NCBI GenBank assembly: GCA_036346275.1
Contig: CM070726.1
Span: forward strand, 24,339,410 to 24,403,409
Origin: Otatea glauca
Lineage: Eukaryota; Streptophyta; Magnoliopsida; Poales; Poaceae
Direction of reading: 5' to 3'
Length of the DNA: 64,000 nt
Shown here: positions 21,558-32,526 of the stretch, one piece after another
How the letters are laid out: every line of letters starts with the position of its first letter
Numbering within the stretch: position 1 is the stretch's first letter
Notes under the pieces: generated by a model
Databases searched by the model: none
The model's input: the letters and a program-made list of their open reading frames with translations, nothing else
Told to the model about the DNA's origin: nothing
Position numbers and translations under genes: made by a program

Positions 21558-22408
21558 TCATTGAATAACACCGTAGGCGTACTCGGGGTCTGGTTTTTCT
21601 GGGCGGTAGTAGCACCACAGGGAGGGTTGCTCCCCCCAGTTATCCCGTACGGGAAGTTTGAGATGTGGGTGGTACGTCTTCGGGTCCACCCAGTTGAAGT
21701 AGCCACACCATTCATCCTCGGCCAAGGGGCACTGGTAGAATCTCCGGTCCGCTAGTTCATCGTGGCAGGTATCAACCACTGCCTGAAGGCCGTGTTCACA
21801 AAAGTCGGGGCTTTCGGGTGGCCCCTGAGGAGGTTTCTCCTTTGACTCGAGCAATTTCACAATTTTCTTTTTGAACTCCTGTATGCGATGAACTGGTTTA
21901 GAATTACTACTTTGTGAGTGAAGCATGAGTTCGTCGCATGAAACTCACCGATTGGTTGGCCTCTTGTCCACCGGCCCTAAACTCTGGTCGCTCTAGAACG
22001 GGGACGTATCCTGGCGGCCTCTCCCACCGGTTGAAGTTCTCGGGCGAAGCGGGTTCGGCGTCGTGGCAGTTGTGGACAAATTCGTAGTCACGTTGTTCCG
22101 GCCCGTCGTTCCATTGGAAGAAGCAACACCGGTCGTTGTGCTGAGAAAAGAAAGAACGATGCATGAAATGGTAATGTTACTCTGTATTGTATGGACACCA
22201 GCAGGTCTACCCGGTAAGAGCGGGCACAACAATAGTGAGCGCGGGCGGCCGTCTCTCTATGGGTAGATTGCATCATCTTCGCCGGAAGGTTGCAGTCGCA
22301 ATTGGGTTGGGGCAACTTCGGCAGAACTGGGGCGTCAACGCTACTAGTATCCGGGTACTCGGGGCGGGATGAATTCTGCTTGCTGAAGAGGTGACGGTAG
22401 AACGACAT
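21558..22408 (-). CDS. GRF-type zinc-finger protein carried by the MULE, three exons, 236 residues
   Basis: Minus strand. Exon 1 runs 22,408-22,211, exon 2 22,140-21,949 and exon 3 21,878-21,558 (stop). All junctions are phase 0 with donors GTAGAC and GTGAGT and acceptors CTCAG and TACAG. The protein has two GRF-like fingers: residues 37-78 (C-D-C...C-C...CCFFQWNDG, split by intron 1) and about residues 155-195 (FCEHG...C...RRFYQCPL...WCGYFNW). GRF fingers bind single-stranded DNA in topoisomerase III and nucleases; here the role is unknown. A TATA box (ctataaag, plus-strand 22,482-22,489) lies about 75 bp upstream of the ATG. The frame is free of stops, unlike the host retroelement. Similar GRF proteins are common inside grass repeats, so it may be an accessory gene rather than a recent host capture. 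Confidence 0.7.
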
Positions 22409-22517
22409 CGTGCCCTAATTTGTGAAGATTCAGCTAGCGTGTATTGCTTGTTTGGCGGTGTTGGATGTCTACCTCTCGGCGCTTTATAGTGGTGCCGAGG
22501 GGTCGCTCCACACAATC

Positions 22518-22658
22518 GATGCATGTGACTGTCCCATCGGCCCGACAAGGTCGCCAAAGTCGATGCATGTGACTGTCCCATCGACCGACAAGGCTGCCAA
22601 AGCTTATGCATGTGACCTGTCCCATCGGCCCGACAAGGCTGCCAAAGCTGATGCATGA
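22518..22658 (-). repeat. 44-bp tandem repeat, about 3.2 copies, upstream of the GRF gene
   Basis: The word gatgcatgtgac (one copy tatgcatgtgac) recurs at 22,518, 22,562, 22,605 and 22,650. Each unit contains cccatcggcccgacaagg. It sits directly upstream of the GRF gene's TATA box and could affect its promoter (inference). Confidence 0.85.
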
Positions 22659-22924
22659 GGCTATTCGCTCAAAAGTCTTTGCAGACGACAAGATTCGCCA
22701 TGCTTGAAAGCGTGGCTATCAGAATAAAGAATAACAATAGTTCATAACCAAAAGTACGGGGTTACTAACATAAGGAAAATATATCGTATACAAATAAATA
22801 CATAAGATGCAAAGTACGACACAACGTAATAACCAAATACATAAGCCAAATACAAACTACTGGTGCCCCAGTTTCTGGGCATCTCCTCGCGGCTGGGCAG
22901 GCCTCCTGCGAACCTGCCCGTGCG

Positions 22925-23510
22925 AGTACGTCAACTGCACCGGTGGGTGATGGGCCCTCTATGGTCTAGCCGGAGGTGTAGCGTACGTCGACTGAGAAGG
23001 CTGCGTCGGTGGTGGTGCTCTCTGCAACTGCGATGATCCAGGCACATCCGGACCAACGGTATCTCGACACGCCACCATCGCCGACGCCGAAATCCGCATG
23101 GGTCGATCATCAAACCGCCTCGTAGTCGTCGGGCGGTGAAGCCGCAGAGGAGAACCATCGTGCTGTGAGCTCGTAAGAAGTGAAGAATTGTTGGTAACAT
23201 TCAAGAAATAATTAGAAAACATACGAAGTGTGGCGAAGGGCTTACCTCCGACGTGAGGGGCTAGACCAGCGTGTCCAGCAGCTCGCCCTGTCGTGTAAGT
23301 CGGCGTGACGGTGGGACGGGAGGACGTGGGGTGTGAAGAAGTACCTGGAGCACTCCTCGCTGCAGTAAGCGGCACGCCGCGAGGGCCGTCAGCCACATCG
23401 CGAGGCGTGCGGCAACCTACCAACTCGAGGGTGCGTCTGGCGCTCTCCCTGAACCTCGCGAAGAAGGAGGTCACGTCCTTCCTGGTCACGTCTATCCCAC
23501 GAGACAGACG
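22925..23510 (-). CDS. unrecognised Pro/Ser/Thr/Arg-rich coding-like region in the MULE
   Basis: On the minus strand 23,510-23,250 reads DVTRKDVTSFFARFRESARR then a Thr/Ser/Pro-rich tail up to a good donor (ggag|gtaagc, about 23,247). A likely acceptor (cacag, about 23,163) leads to a segment with RISASAMVACRDTVGPDVPG and a QRAPPPTQPSQSTYATPP tail ending near 22,962. The phase across the presumed intron does not match perfectly. A possible first exon (24,343-24,296, MEEEKKRRGRKAATAQ) ends at a clean donor far upstream. I do not recognise the family. It resembles the low-complexity C-terminus of a larger transposon protein. Confidence 0.35.
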
Positions 23511-23789
23511 AGACAAGAATATATATACGTGCACTTCTATATGTAAAAAAATCGGATGTCCTAACAATATATATACGTGCACTTCTATATGTAAAAAAAC
23601 ATATCTATCGACATCTATCTGTAAAAACCGTAACAACATATTATTATTCGTAAAAACAATTATGTACATGCGTTTCCACAAACCGACTAAATTACTAAAA
23701 AAATAACTAGATTGAACTACATTTTCTTACTAATCACTACCATGATTTCTTGCTACACAACTAAACAAATCGGATGTTGCTAAAGCCGC

Positions 23790-24270
23790 CACCCTAAACA
23801 CTAAACAAAATAAACACTACATTTAACTAGATCTAACCCTAAACAATAAACAAAATAAATACTACATTTAACTAGATCTAACCCTAAACACTACACAAAA
23901 TAAACCGCGAAAATAACTAGAGTAACTGACTGTATGTACAACGAAAATAATCGTATGTTTTGCGTACATAATTACTCATGTTTTGGACCGGTGTTTGTTG
24001 ATGGGCCATCTTTACCCTAAACACTAAATTACTAAAAATATGAACACTACATTTAACTACATCTAACCCTAAACACTAAACAAAATAAATCGCGAAAATA
24101 TTTACATCTAACCCTAAACAAAATAAACCGTGAAACTAATTACATCTAACCCTAACCCTAAACACTACACAAATTAAACCGCGAAAATATTTACATCTAA
24201 CCCTAACCTTCCTAAAAAAACCACGAAACTAATTAGTACTAACCTAACCCTAATCCTAACCCTAAACTAC
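23790..24270 (-). repeat. telomere-like ccctaaa repeats, interspersed
   Basis: Many copies of taaccctaaac, several doubled as aaccctaaccctaaac, are mixed with actaaacaaaataaa and cgcgaaaata words in loosely tandem units of 30-60 bp. This is not a true telomere array, because other sequence separates the hexamer/heptamer units. Confidence 0.7.
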
Positions 24271-24681
24271 ATAAAATAGAGCGTAAAAAAATTACCTGCG
24301 CAGTCGCCGCTTTTCTTCCCCTTCTTTTCTTCTCTTCTTCCATTCTCTTTCTTTTTCTCTCTTCACCCTCACCCTCTTTTTTCTCTGCCGTTTCTCTTCT
24401 CTCGGCCGACCGCGCCCCTCCTTTTATTTCCGATCTAGTCGCCCTCCGGTTGGGCGACAGGAGGCCGCCCGCTCCCCTGTCGCCCAACCATTCGTCGATT
24501 TCAGTGCAGTCGCACTTGGGCAGGGCGACATGCACTGCAGCGGCCACTTGTCGATTTTTGGTACGGCGACTAGCCCCTGTCGCCCAACCAACGGGCGACA
24601 GGGGTATATTTCTGCAAAAAAAATATTTCGTGGTACACTTTTGCAATTTGCATTAAAAAATGTATTATTTAAAAAAAATTC

Positions 24682-25977
24682 GAGAAACTTATGCACCTGT
24701 AGCTCGACTTGAAGCTATACGGTTCCTTCTAGCCTTTGCATGTCATTTCAACATTACTCTTTTTCAAATGGACATTAAAAGTGCTTTTTTTAATGGTATC
24801 ATTGAAGAAACTGTCTATGTTGAACAACCTCCTGGTTTTGAACATATGAAATTTCCCAATCATGTATATAAGTTATCTAAGGCACTATATGGTTTGAAAC
24901 AAGCCCCTAGGGCATGGTATGAGCGCCTTAGAGACTCTTTACTAGAAAAGAATTTCAAAATTGGGAAGGTTGATCCAACATTATTTCTAAAAGACTTCAA
25001 TAGTACATTAATGATTTGCCAAATATATGTTGATGATATTATCTTTGGAAGTACTAATTTGTCTCTATGCAAAGAATTCAGCAATCAAATGGCTAAAGAA
25101 TTTGAAATGTCAATGATGGGAGAGCATACATTCTTTTTGGGATTTCAAGTCAAGTAATTGAAGAAAGGGAATTTCATCTCACAAGAGAAATATACTAAAG
25201 ACCTTCTCAAACGCTTTAATCTGGAAGAATGCAAGACTCTTAAAACTCCTATGACAACCAATACACATCTTGATCAAGATGTGGGAGGTAAGTCTATTGA
25301 TCAAAAGCTATATAGATCCATGATAGGTTCTTTACTTTATTTGACAGCATCTAGGCCAGACATCATGTTTAGCGTATGCATGTGTGCTAGATTTCAAGCT
25401 GCACCTAAAGAAGTACATCTTAGTGCAGTAAAAAGGATTCTCAGATACTTAAAGCATACTCCTTGTTTTGGCTTATGGTACCCAAAAGGTGTTTCTTTTG
25501 AACTTCTTGGCTACTCAGATTCTGATTATGCCGATTGCAAAGTTGATCGAAAAAGCACCTCTGGGGGTTGTCATTTACTTGGAAGATCTTTAGTGTCTTG
25601 GTGTTCAAAGAAACAAAATTCAAGAGTACCGTCAGCTCTTGAAAGTGAATATGTTCGCAGCAGCTTGTTGTGCCCAAATTCTTTTTATTAAACAAACCTT
25701 TTTGGACTATGGTATTAAGTTTGAAAATGTGCCTCTATTATGTGATAACGAAAGTGCAGTGAAAATAGCCAACAATCCGGTCCAGCACTCCAGAACTAAG
25801 CATATTGAAATAAGACATCACTTCATACGTGATCATGTTGCTAAAAGCGATATTATGCTTAGTCATGTAAGGACTGAGGATCAATTGGCTGATATTTTCA
25901 CTAAACCACTTGATGAGGCCAGATTTACAAAATTAAGAAATGAACTAAATATTCTTTCTTCTTCAAACATTGTTTGA
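24682..25977 (+). pseudogene. Sirevirus pol, second part: RT and RNase H, broken
   Basis: RT resumes after the MULE with TYAPVARLEAIRFLLAFAC and LFQMDIKSAFFNG (first catalytic D), then YGLKQAPRAWYERL and the IYVDDIIFGST box (about 25,027). A TAA at 25,155 interrupts RT. RNase H follows with RPDIMFSVCMCARFQ, YSDSDYADCK and STSGGCHLLG. A frameshift near 25,655 (after ALESEY) moves to the last frame with LLCDNESAVKIANNP and TKHIEIRHHFIRDHV, ending at 25,977. The catalytic residues of both domains are visible, but three lesions prevent translation. Confidence 0.93.
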
Positions 25978-25997
25978 TTCTTTCAAATATCACACTA

Positions 25998-26008
25998 TGG
26001 GGGAGTCA
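25998..26008 (+). other. polypurine-tract-like site after pol
   Basis: tgggggagtc lies 20 bases after the pol stop. It resembles the plus-strand primer sites near the 3' LTR. Multiple polypurine tracts are a known Sirevirus trait. Confidence 0.6.
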
Positions 26009-27232
26009 AGTTTGCTTGTCATGCATATCTTGCTACCCTTGTATGATCAAAAGAAATTATTGGTGCTGAATAATATTAAAACTATATTATAAAATTAAAT
26101 AGGATTACTTGAAAAACTAATAGTCATAAAATTACTGCTGAAAGCCTTCTCTTTCTCTATTACCATACTATGCTTTCCTAAAACACAGTAATTAGGATAA
26201 GAAAGGTTCAAAAGAAAATACTTATATAAATAAGAACTCTTGAAAACCTAAATTACTCAGCAGATGAGTTCTCCTTTCGTGAGCTTGAGTTAATCATACT
26301 CATGCTCTTATGAAAAGTAAGGCTCATACATTTCCATTTGTAATCCAACATCTCCTGATTTTATTGGTTGATGAATATATTTTAAGATTATTCTAAGATC
26401 CCTCTAAAAGTTATTGTGTGTTATTCTTAAAAGACAGATCTCAGAAAATCTTTAAGAAATTAGTTATATCTGTATTTTCAAGTATCATGGACAGCTGGCC
26501 AAACAAAACCATCAGGACTCAGTCCGGCGCAGATAAAGGATTCCAGTCTTATCTGAGAAAGCTGTCCCAGGCTTGTACGACAATAACTCTGTCTTCTAAG
26601 CGCTTATTTTTTTCAAACCGTGTTCATCTCAAAACTCTAAAAGATCTTATCCTTGCTATTCTCGTCAAAATCTTTCCTATTCTTAGGACTTATCTTTGCT
26701 AAACCTATCCGAACTTGGTAACCTTGTTTCTTGGATTCTCTGTTTCCAACCCCACCATAAAGAGACTTCCTTCAAAACCGAATAGTTGCAGTCAGCTCTT
26801 TCCCCGTATATTGTCCGTACTCAAAACTACTGCAATAACTTCCTTAATTTACTCCTCGCATTGAGCGCTTCTTATAACCTCATCTTCCTCAGAAGTTCCT
26901 CAAGCTCTTTGATCTCCAAAACTTCTCGCAAGCTTGTTCTTGAGCACAAAACCCTCTACTCACCGAAGCTCATCCTGACCGGGTGATTGACAACAGTATC
27001 TCTGTGTGCTCACAGCAAGGCATTGCATCTAGGGTTCTATAAGTTCTTCAATCTTTATATCTTATCTTTGCTTAGACTGAAACCCTAAGTTAGAAACTGT
27101 CTCTTAAGGTCTTCTCCTTGTTCTTTAGGGTGTTCTTCAGTTCTTGTGTTTTGCATTGTCAATAAAACAGCCTGCTTGTCTATCAACCGAATCAGCTCAG
27201 TTTTTCTGCTTGATAAAGAAGCCTTAGTCAAG
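26009..27232 (+). other. non-coding spacer between pol and the envelope-like gene
   Basis: AT-rich, no supported gene. Short frames (for example 26,418-26,702) show no domain. The segment probably carries the leader of the downstream transcript. Confidence 0.5.
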
Positions 27233-29599
27233 ATGAGTTCCCAGAATCCAGACAAAAGAGGTCTTTTTGGAAAAATTGCTGATAAAGTCAAAGGGAAAAA
27301 GAAAGCCAAAACAGACAGATTTAGTCAATTCCAGCAGTCTAGTGGTGTAGTAAAGAAAGTAACTACTAAACCATCAAAAGGAAAAAACAATCAGTGCAAC
27401 ATGATTCAACCTCTTCTTTAGATGACATTGATTATCAACCAAACGCAAACATATCCTCTGATGAAGAAATAGAGCTTAGTGGTGGAATTGACATGATTTG
27501 TGGGCATGAACTAGCTGTTTTAGGTAGAAAGAAACTAAAAGCTGCTAGATTGGTGCCTGAAAGGATCTGGTTTCCTTTTGATAGACCTTCCTTTAATGAG
27601 CAATTCATCACCACATTCCAGAGAAATATATATATGGGCTACAAATACAGGAAAAATAGGAATGGTAAACTCCTATCTGCTCTATGCAAGCATCAATTTG
27701 TTGACTGGAACCAGATTAATTCTGTCCTAGGATCAAACAGAATTCTAGATTGTGTAAGGTCAAGTCCTGGTCTTGCAACTCTTATGTCTTCTGTTCGGCC
27801 AGCTTGGAATGAAAACAGAATTATGGAATTATATGCATCTCTGTTAGTAAACAAGAATAGGCACTATATTTTGTTTACTATTGATGGAAATAAGAGAAAA
27901 GTAAAATCACCTCAGTTTGAAGCTGCTATTGGAGCCTCAAGTCCTTTGCTAAACAGAACTAGGATTCATGATAGGATGTTTCCTGGAAATAGATGGAGGC
28001 AGATTGGTGACATGCCTGACTTGCAAGTATCTGCTCACATCTACAGAAATATCCATGAGGCTGGATTTAATGCTAATAGGGTTCATTGTTTAACTGCCGA
28101 GGCCAAGGCTCTGCTCCTGATTCTCAGACACACAATTTACCCTAAAACTGGCTACAAAGAGGGAGTAACTCCATATCTTGCTTGGTTGCTGCATCTAATT
28201 CTGTCAAGACAACCCATTGATCTGACAGATTGCATCTTTGGAGAGATGGAAGAAGCTATTTACAGAAAAATGGGCAGTCCTCTTCCTTTTGCCATGCAAA
28301 TCACTCAAATGTTATTGGCTCAAGGGATCATCTCCCAGCTTGAGAGGGACAGGGATTTCAATTCTGGACCTAAGCAATACAAAATGCCCAAGCCAGTTGC
28401 TCAAGATGAAAGGCCAGCTAGACTTTCTACTCCACTACCAGTAATTCATGAGCCAAGTGCTCAAGAAGGCACTGAGGTACATAGAAGTTCAGAGATGATG
28501 ATAGAGCTCCAAGTCATAGCTATCATACTCAAGAATATCTTTTTCCAGCTCTTGACTTTCCACATACTCCTACAGAAATAGTGGATTACAGCTCTGAACA
28601 TCATAGTCAGCAAAGGTTTGGACAATCTGAACATACTGAAATCCATGTTAGCTCAGAGTCTCATCATGAAGATGAGGAAGTGCATAATTTACAAGAACTA
28701 GCAGCGCAACTAGGTTCATGGAGAGTCAAAGATTTCCATTAGCAGCCCATGAAAATGAAGCAGGTGGTTCTAGGCCACCTCAGGGTCATATGCCCACATT
28801 TTCTCAGCACTCAGATGAGGACTCTCATTATTCCTATTTACCTGAGTCCACTCACGATTTTGGTCAACAACCATCTTGGTGGGATTGTCAGCCAGGTTGG
28901 TTCACTACTTTTGAGCAACAATACAATTCAGACCTCAGACATGCCCAAGAAAACTTTGAAGAAGAAAGAAGGTTGGCGGCACAAAGACACAATGAACAAA
29001 TGACAGCCGTCCAACAATAGCAAGAATTATTGCAAAAGATCTATCAAGACCAAGCAAGTCTCAGAGATGAAACTTATAAAAGGTTTGATATGATCAGAGG
29101 AAATCAATGGGATATGAGGAAGTGGTTAGGTGATATCAAGACTGAGGAACTGGTAATCAAGGACAAAATGTATGATATGAACAAAAAGCAAAATGCTCAA
29201 GATGCAAAGATTGACAAATTTGCTCAAACTGTGTACAAGAACTTTGAGAAGTCTGGCAGTTGTTTGGATTGGCAAGGGGATATGCTCGATTATATTCGAG
29301 ATTACTCTGAAGATGCTAGAAATAACCTGGTGTCTAATCAGGAACAACTTGCACAAATCTTGTTGGATAAGTCTGAAGAAACTCAAGAGTTGATCAGAGA
29401 TGTCCAGCATGATTTCAGTGAACTAACATTCAATCCTCAGCCTGGTGATCCTGATTATCCTAGCTGGCATGATCAAGCTATGGCAACTCCACACTCTGAA
29501 AAAGACCAAGAGCAATCATCTCCTTCACCTTCAAGAAGAAGCACAAGTTCCAGGATGGCAAGCATTCTCAAAAGGACTTTTTCAAAATGCAAGAAGTAA
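27233..29599 (+). pseudogene. Sirevirus envelope-like third gene, broken
   Basis: It starts at ATG 27,233 with a basic N-terminus (IADKVKGKKKAK). A frameshift near 27,400 moves to the frame 27,394-28,581 holding the globular part (ERIWFPFDRPSFNEQF, TPYLAWLLHLILSRQP). Another shift near 28,530-28,580 and a third near 28,720 lead to the final frame, with one in-frame stop at 29,018, which ends at 29,599 in a coiled-coil-like, charged C-terminus. Position after RNase H, length and composition match the envelope-like gene of Sireviruses. No clear signal peptide or transmembrane segment is seen, so an actual envelope role is unproven. Confidence 0.7.
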
Positions 29600-29954
29600 C
29601 CTTTTTAGCTATTGATGCTAAAGGGGGAGAAGAATAGTATATATTTAGATCCCCCTATCTTAGTGATCTAAAGCTTGTTATCTAAAGAGTTTGTTATATA
29701 GAAACTCAAGTCTTTTATGGACTTTGCTTTATGCACTTGCTTTTCTTGAATTTATTGAAAAACCTATCCTAAATATTTCTGATATTGTTTCATATGTTCA
29801 AATTAAACTTCATCTCACGCATTCATTCAGGGGGAGTATAAAATAGAGTTATTTGTTCTATCAGACTAACTTGTATGTGCAGGATAAAAATTCCCTTTAT
29901 AGCTCTGAGCAGTATATCAAAGACATTGTCATCAATCACCAAAAAGGGGGAGAT
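29600..29954 (+). other. 3' non-coding region with polypurine tracts
   Basis: Three purine tracts occur: aaagggggagaag (about 29,620), cagggggagtata (about 29,829) and aaaaagggggagat directly before the 3' LTR at 29,955. The last is the functional type of site for plus-strand priming. Confidence 0.85.
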
Positions 29955-31715
29955 TGAGAGCATCTAGGCTCCCTATTTGTATAAATTATGCTTATAACAT
30001 AGGTTTTGGTGTTGATGACTAAAAAGGATACTCAGTGAAAACCGACAATAGTCAGATTTGATGATCAAGGCTAAGGTGTTTTTCTAGTTTTGGCTTGGGA
30101 GTTGATTCAAGTCATATAGTTAAAATCACCGTACTATTAAGAGGGATTATACATAACAAATGATCTTGGTTCATATGCAAAATCACTAAGATTACTTGGA
30201 GCATAGTACTTTTCATATTTTCTCACTCAAAAATCCAGGGCTTTATCTTGATAGCCAAAACAATTCTCTCTGGACAAAACTTCATTTTACACAGGCGCTC
30301 AAATATCCTAAGTTCAAAATTCTAACCAAGCGTACAACATGTACGTCGGACCGATATTTTCGGTCCGACGCTGAGAATTATCTTCACCGAGCGTACTCCA
30401 TGTACGCCAGACCGACTTTTTCAGTTCGGCGTTGAGAATTCTTCTTTGATTCTTTTCAACCAAGTATAACTGTCTTCGTCGGACAAATCTGAATTCTTTC
30501 TTTAATTTAGTCCGGCATAAGTTATATTTCCTCTACATAAAATTCTAAGTCTGTGTGAAAATTTATCTTAAACCAGAAATACAAAGTCTGATGCAGACCA
30601 GAATTCTATGTGTACGCCGGACCAACTTTTTCAGTCTGGCGCAAACTTGTTTCACTCTGATAAAACCAGCCGTTTTCTCATGTGTACGCAGGACCAACTT
30701 CTTCGGTCTGGCATAAGCATTCTCTTGCTAATATCAAAATCAAGCAATGCATGTGTACGACGAACCAATATTTTCGGTCTGGCGTAAATGGGTCTCTCTG
30801 AGTTCAACAATGCTTCTCAATACTATATACCCCGGACTAAAATTTCCGATCCGGCGTGTGTGTAGTTTGACTTATGACTCATATACCTTAAAATTCTTGC
30901 AAAAGGGTAGCAGTTGACCTACCCCATCTAACCTACCAAACCCAAAGGGCAAATGGCAGGTGTAACGGTTATCTCTGTTCAGGATCTATATATAGAATGC
31001 CTGGGTTCACAAACAAAAAGACAGAGCTTTGCATATTCACATCTTTTGATATCCTGAACATCTTTGACATCATTCAAATCATATACAACTCTTTGATCTT
31101 TAGAATTCCTGAGTTTCATTCCATCAAAGAGTTTTTGAGCTTCAACTCAGAAAATCACAAATACTCATTCTAAACATTTATAGTGCTTGCTCCAAGCTAA
31201 GTCTAGTTTGCATCTTGCTACTGAACCAAGAGACAGGGCTTGTGGATAGTCTATTACTCTTGGAACTAGCTGTTCCTAGAAGGTTGGAGAAGTTGTTGGT
31301 GCGACCTTTCCAACAGTGATTGTGGAAGGTCACCATTGCTGTGAAAGGTTGAGACTCACCTCACTAGAGTAGTGAAAGAGTCAAGATAGTGGAAAACCAA
31401 AAGCTATTGAGATTGGCTGGTTGGTGGAGCAATACTTCTGAGGAAGTGCTCTAACGGGGACATAGGAGTGATCTCTGAATCTCGGTGGAAAATCATTGTG
31501 TTCTCCTGTGTTGGTTTTCTTTTATTGCTCATTATTCTCTTATAGTTTCTCATTCGAAATTCTCTTTCTTACAAAATTTTTTGAACAAGTTTTGTTGTGA
31601 ACTTTTATACTAATTGTTTCCATTTGTGCTTTTTATTGAGAAAAGCTTTTCGTAATAATTAAAAAGTTTTAAAGTTGCCTATTCACCCCCCCTCTAGGCC
31701 AACTTGGTCTTTACA
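29955..31715 (+). repeat. 3' LTR of the Sirevirus
   Basis: Same length as the 5' LTR (1,761 bp), with TG...CA ends, the same hairpin array (30,345-30,857) and the TATA-like box at about 30,986. Hand alignment gives about 63 substitutions and two compensating 1-bp indels relative to the 5' LTR. Confidence 0.93.
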
Positions 31716-32526
31716 GATGGATTTGATCTCTCTCTTCTTAGCCCATGGATGACGTGTTGGAGTTGGTCCAACTAGGTGTGGTCGTATCCGTTGTAGTGAT
31801 GTCCTTATTATCCTTCCCTTCTTGAATTTGAGTCGTCCTCGACTCATGCTCACCTTTTAGCTCGTCCTCAACACAAAATATTCTCATATAGGCCCTGTAT
31901 TTAATTAAATAAAATAGTTGCTCCGCCTCTTTATTATTTTAAACACAAGAAATACATTTAGAGAATTCACCTGATAATTATCCACATAGCTCAACACTTC
32001 TTTCCGGCATATAAAGGCATGATGAAAACTAGCACTCTTGGATGCTTTCTCCCCTTCTTAGATGCTTTCTCCCCTTCTTTTTGGAAAACTATCCTCGGTT
32101 TTGGATAAGCTGGAGAAGAAACAAGCAACAACAAGAACAACGTGTACGCAACATATATGTATATATCCCATATTTCATTGTTCTTTTGGTTTCGCGTAAT
32201 GCTATTTACATAGCAGCAAATGAGGAAATCAGATTTAAGAAAAGCACCTTTCCTCATAATTTTTCAACTCAATTTGTGATTATAAGTGAAGCATATAACA
32301 TAAATATTAACATAATTCAGTTTGCAACTTAATTTGCAAATATAAGTAAAACATATATCTATCCCTGTCCTTAATAAAGAATACTCATATTTTGTAAGCC
32401 TCGTTCAATAACATAGATGGACAAAACTACAAGTTTTGGCAACAATCATAGCTCATTCATATTATCATATTGTAAACAAGTAATATCAAACCATACCAAC
32501 AACGGTGACACAGTTTGAAGGGGCTT
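31716..32526. other. retroelement-derived flank (right side of the Sirevirus insertion)
   Basis: The first five bases are the right target duplication (gatgg). The following block with gagtcgtcctcgactca resembles sequence often seen in grass Gypsy elements (recall, not searched). A 26-bp word (gatgctttctccccttctt core) is duplicated at 32,041-32,080. No gene. Confidence 0.45.

Larger units (their letters stand above)
20069..24681. mobile_element. Mutator-like element (MULE) nested in the Sirevirus RT gene, 4.6 kb
   Basis: Both ends start gaattttttttaaataata and stay similar for about 100 bp as inverted repeats. A 10-bp target duplication flanks it. Both subterminal regions carry many gtcgccc/gggcgac palindromic words. 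The interior has no recognisable MULE transposase but carries a GRF zinc-finger gene and further minus-strand coding-like sequence, so it looks like a Pack-MULE-type carrier or a non-autonomous MULE with an accessory gene. Confidence 0.88.
14175..31715 (+). mobile_element. Sirevirus-type Copia LTR retrotransposon with nested MULE
   Basis: Two LTRs of 1,761 bp each, starting tgagagcatctaggc and ending ttaca, flank a primer binding site, gag, protease, integrase, RT and RNase H (Copia order), an extra envelope-like region and several polypurine tracts. This layout, the long LTRs rich in CG hairpins and the multiple polypurine tracts are hallmarks of the Sirevirus lineage. By hand alignment the LTRs differ at about 63 positions plus two 1-bp indels (about 3.6%). 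Several stops and frameshifts make it non-autonomous now. A MULE (20,069-24,681) splits the RT region. Confidence 0.93.

Noticed and set aside
22959..23681. 240-residue minus-strand frame taken as a single exon
   Set aside because: Its N-terminal part is low-complexity repeat translation and its middle crosses a probable intron; only the segments around it are reported.
23790..24270. True telomere or chromosome end
   Set aside because: The ccctaaa units are interrupted and mixed with other words, and the tract lies inside a bounded MULE.
24239..24646. Minus-strand 135-residue frame at the MULE right end
   Set aside because: Most of it reads through the terminal and subterminal repeats and a Lys/Glu/Arg-rich purine tract. 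Only the 16-codon segment ending at a donor (24,296) is kept, as a tentative exon.
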